A DNA stretch of 17,957 bases, from positions 1-17,957 of the forward strand of contig JALLAP010000195.1 in assembly GCA_036939355.1 (NCBI GenBank). Reading direction: 5' to 3'. The DNA is from Thalassiosira profunda (lineage: Eukaryota > Bacillariophyta > Thalassiosirophyceae > Thalassiosirales > Thalassiosiraceae). Below the pieces are notes generated by a model. It was not told the DNA's origin. It ran no database searches and saw only the letters and a list, made by a program, of their open reading frames with translations. Positions 16,784 through 17,957 of this stretch are shown piece by piece (the stretch's first letter is position 1; every line of letters starts with the position of its first letter). The translations under genes and the position numbers were made by a program.

Positions 16784-17957
16784 TCAACGCGAACTGCCAA
16801 TTCCATCTTGTCGGCCCAGCGGATGCCTTCGATTCACCATGATGAGATCACCGAGGGAGCTTTGACGATCGATCGACTGGGGCGTTTCCCATTCATTTGC
16901 ATCGTCGCTCCATCGAATGGTGGGCTCCGGTACCCGCTCGTCGGTGTCCGTTGAGTCAGGGGATACCATNTGCATCGTCGCTCCATCGAATGGTGGGCTC
17001 CGGTACCCGCTCGTCGGTGTCCGTTGAGTCAGGGGATACCATCGGCGGTCTCAGGACCCAAGTATCGGGATCGGGCAAAGAATCGATCAGCTCAATCCAA
17101 ACGTCGCCTTCATTGCCGTTGATGACGTGCAGTGCGACCACGTGCCCGTGGAAGAAGAAGGTGGCACCGATTTTTCGTCCCTTCAGCCGCACTCGCTCCC
17201 TCTTGTCGTCCAACAGCAGGAGGGAAGATTTTAGTGACGCCAAGTGGTTGTCATCCAGGATGTTGCCACCGCAAACGCCCACAAATTGGGACGTCGAAAG
17301 CAGGCCGACTTCGATCAGGTGATCGTGAACATCGCTTGGGATGATGAACGCGTCGTCTTCGAGGCTCAGTTTGCCGCGTACCTCCGGCAGGACCGACGCG
17401 GCGTGCTCATCGATGACTTCATTGATAAGGTCGTCCGGTATCCCGTTGTTCCACACTTCATGCGTTGATATATCGTTCACTTCGCTGGAGGTGAAAAATT
17501 GAACACACATCAAGGGCGCAATGACCGTGCATCCATTGGTGGAGTTTGGATTGCGTCCCTGAAATGTATCAAGGAACCGGACGTGAAATTTGTCTTTCTG
17601 CCGCAGCGTTTGATATTGCTCCTGATAAAGCGAGGCAAGCGAAGCGGTGTGACCACTCGGTTCCGGGCTTGCAGGTACGCTCGGAACATCCTCGCTCGAC
17701 GAAGACACAACCGGCACTTCCTCCTGCATGCTCAGGCTGAGACTCAGCGCCAATTGAAGTTCCTCTCTGCCAAAGCCATCCCTGTCCATCAGAGGTTGCT
17801 CTACTCTCGCACCCTTGATCACCACTCCTGATTCTTCATCGGGCTGTGTCACAATTGGGATAGATTCGGTTGGAGAGTGTCCCACCAGCGTGTCTTGCAC
17901 ATTCTCTGTAAATACCGACTGAGGACTTTCATTCAACGCCTTGGTAGACAAAACCAC
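16784..17957 (-). CDS. UIM-containing putative cysteine protease/deubiquitinase-like protein, 5' end off right edge
   Basis: The frame enters from the right edge without an ATG, so the N-terminus is missing; residues here are counted from 17957. Residues 64-80 (REELQLALSLSLSMQEE) fit the ubiquitin-interacting motif: acidic residues, then L..AL..S and acidic. A globular domain follows. It has Cys143 in NGCTVIAPL (codon 17531-17529), His270/His272 in FFFHGHVVALHV, and Asp292 in IELIDSLP. Cys, then His, then Asp is the order of papain-fold proteases, including deubiquitinases. With the UIM, this suggests ubiquitin processing, but I cannot name the family. The frame shifts at the 72-bp duplication around 16970. 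Discounting one copy leads on through RWSDDANEWETPQ to TGA at 16784. Whether the last ~40 residues are genuine or hide an unseen intron is unclear. The gene converges on the HNH-like gene. Confidence 0.55.
16898..17042. repeat. Assembly scar: 72-bp perfect duplicate flanking N at 16970
   Basis: Bases 16898-16969 are repeated exactly at 16971-17042 around a single N. It lies inside the right-edge protease-like gene and shifts its frame. It has the same length and structure as the three scars in GCN1, so it has a common technical origin. Confidence 0.95.

Noticed and set aside
16216..16806. Minus-strand frame as a further exon of the protease-like gene
   Set aside because: It contains a hydrophobic low-complexity run, overlaps the HNH-like coding sequence, and lacks the tail motif seen in the orphan exon. 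No convincing donor/acceptor pair links it.
1..17957. CRISPR arrays, tRNA or rRNA genes, insertion sequences, bacterial operons
   Set aside because: No regularly spaced repeats, tRNA cloverleaf-like boxes, rRNA sequence or transposase was seen. Introns and gene types are eukaryotic.

Overview
This window looks like nuclear DNA from a eukaryotic alga with a complex (secondary, probably red-lineage) plastid. Three things point that way: a large GCN1-type translational regulator; an ABCC-type ABC transporter whose nine exons are split by short GT-AG introns of 69-89 nt; and a protein whose N-terminus reads as an ER signal, then a plastid transit region, then a twin-arginine thylakoid-lumen signal. 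A stramenopile, haptophyte or chromerid/alveolate alga would fit. The sequence alone does not decide the lineage.

Layout from left to right. (1) 1-5191, minus strand: the N-terminal ~1,657 codons of GCN1, running off the left edge. Three assembly scars interrupt it. (2) 5192-5508: a short shared upstream region between divergent genes. (3) 5509-6519, plus: an intronless gene for a predicted thylakoid-lumen helical protein. (4) 6523-11235, minus: a nine-exon ABCC (MRP-like) transporter of 1,363 aa. Its stop codon lies only 3 bp from the stop of the lumen-protein gene. (5) 11236-11665: G-rich upstream DNA. (6) 11666-~12040, minus: an orphan C-terminal exon that may be a gene fragment. (7) 12077-14053, plus: an unrecognised 658-aa protein with a Cys/His cluster, followed by an AATAAA signal. 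(8) 14302-16698, plus: a multi-pass membrane protein carrying two HNH-like Cys/His domains. (9) 16784-17957, minus: a protein with a ubiquitin-interacting motif and a possible papain-type Cys/His/Asp triad, running off the right edge.

All four N characters (1351, 2197, 2994, 16970) sit between two perfect 72-bp direct copies. These are unmerged contig overlaps and not biology. Each adds 73 bases and shifts the frame. Discounting one copy plus the N at each site gives continuous reading of GCN1 and of the right-edge gene.

The genes do not form one pathway. GCN1 (amino-acid stress signalling), a plastid-lumen protein and an ABC exporter are unrelated housekeeping functions. The right third (6-9) is more lineage-specific. 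It holds the least conventional content: the membrane-tethered double-HNH protein, the UIM/cysteine-protease-like gene, and an orphan exon that resembles the catalytic-Asp region of that gene.
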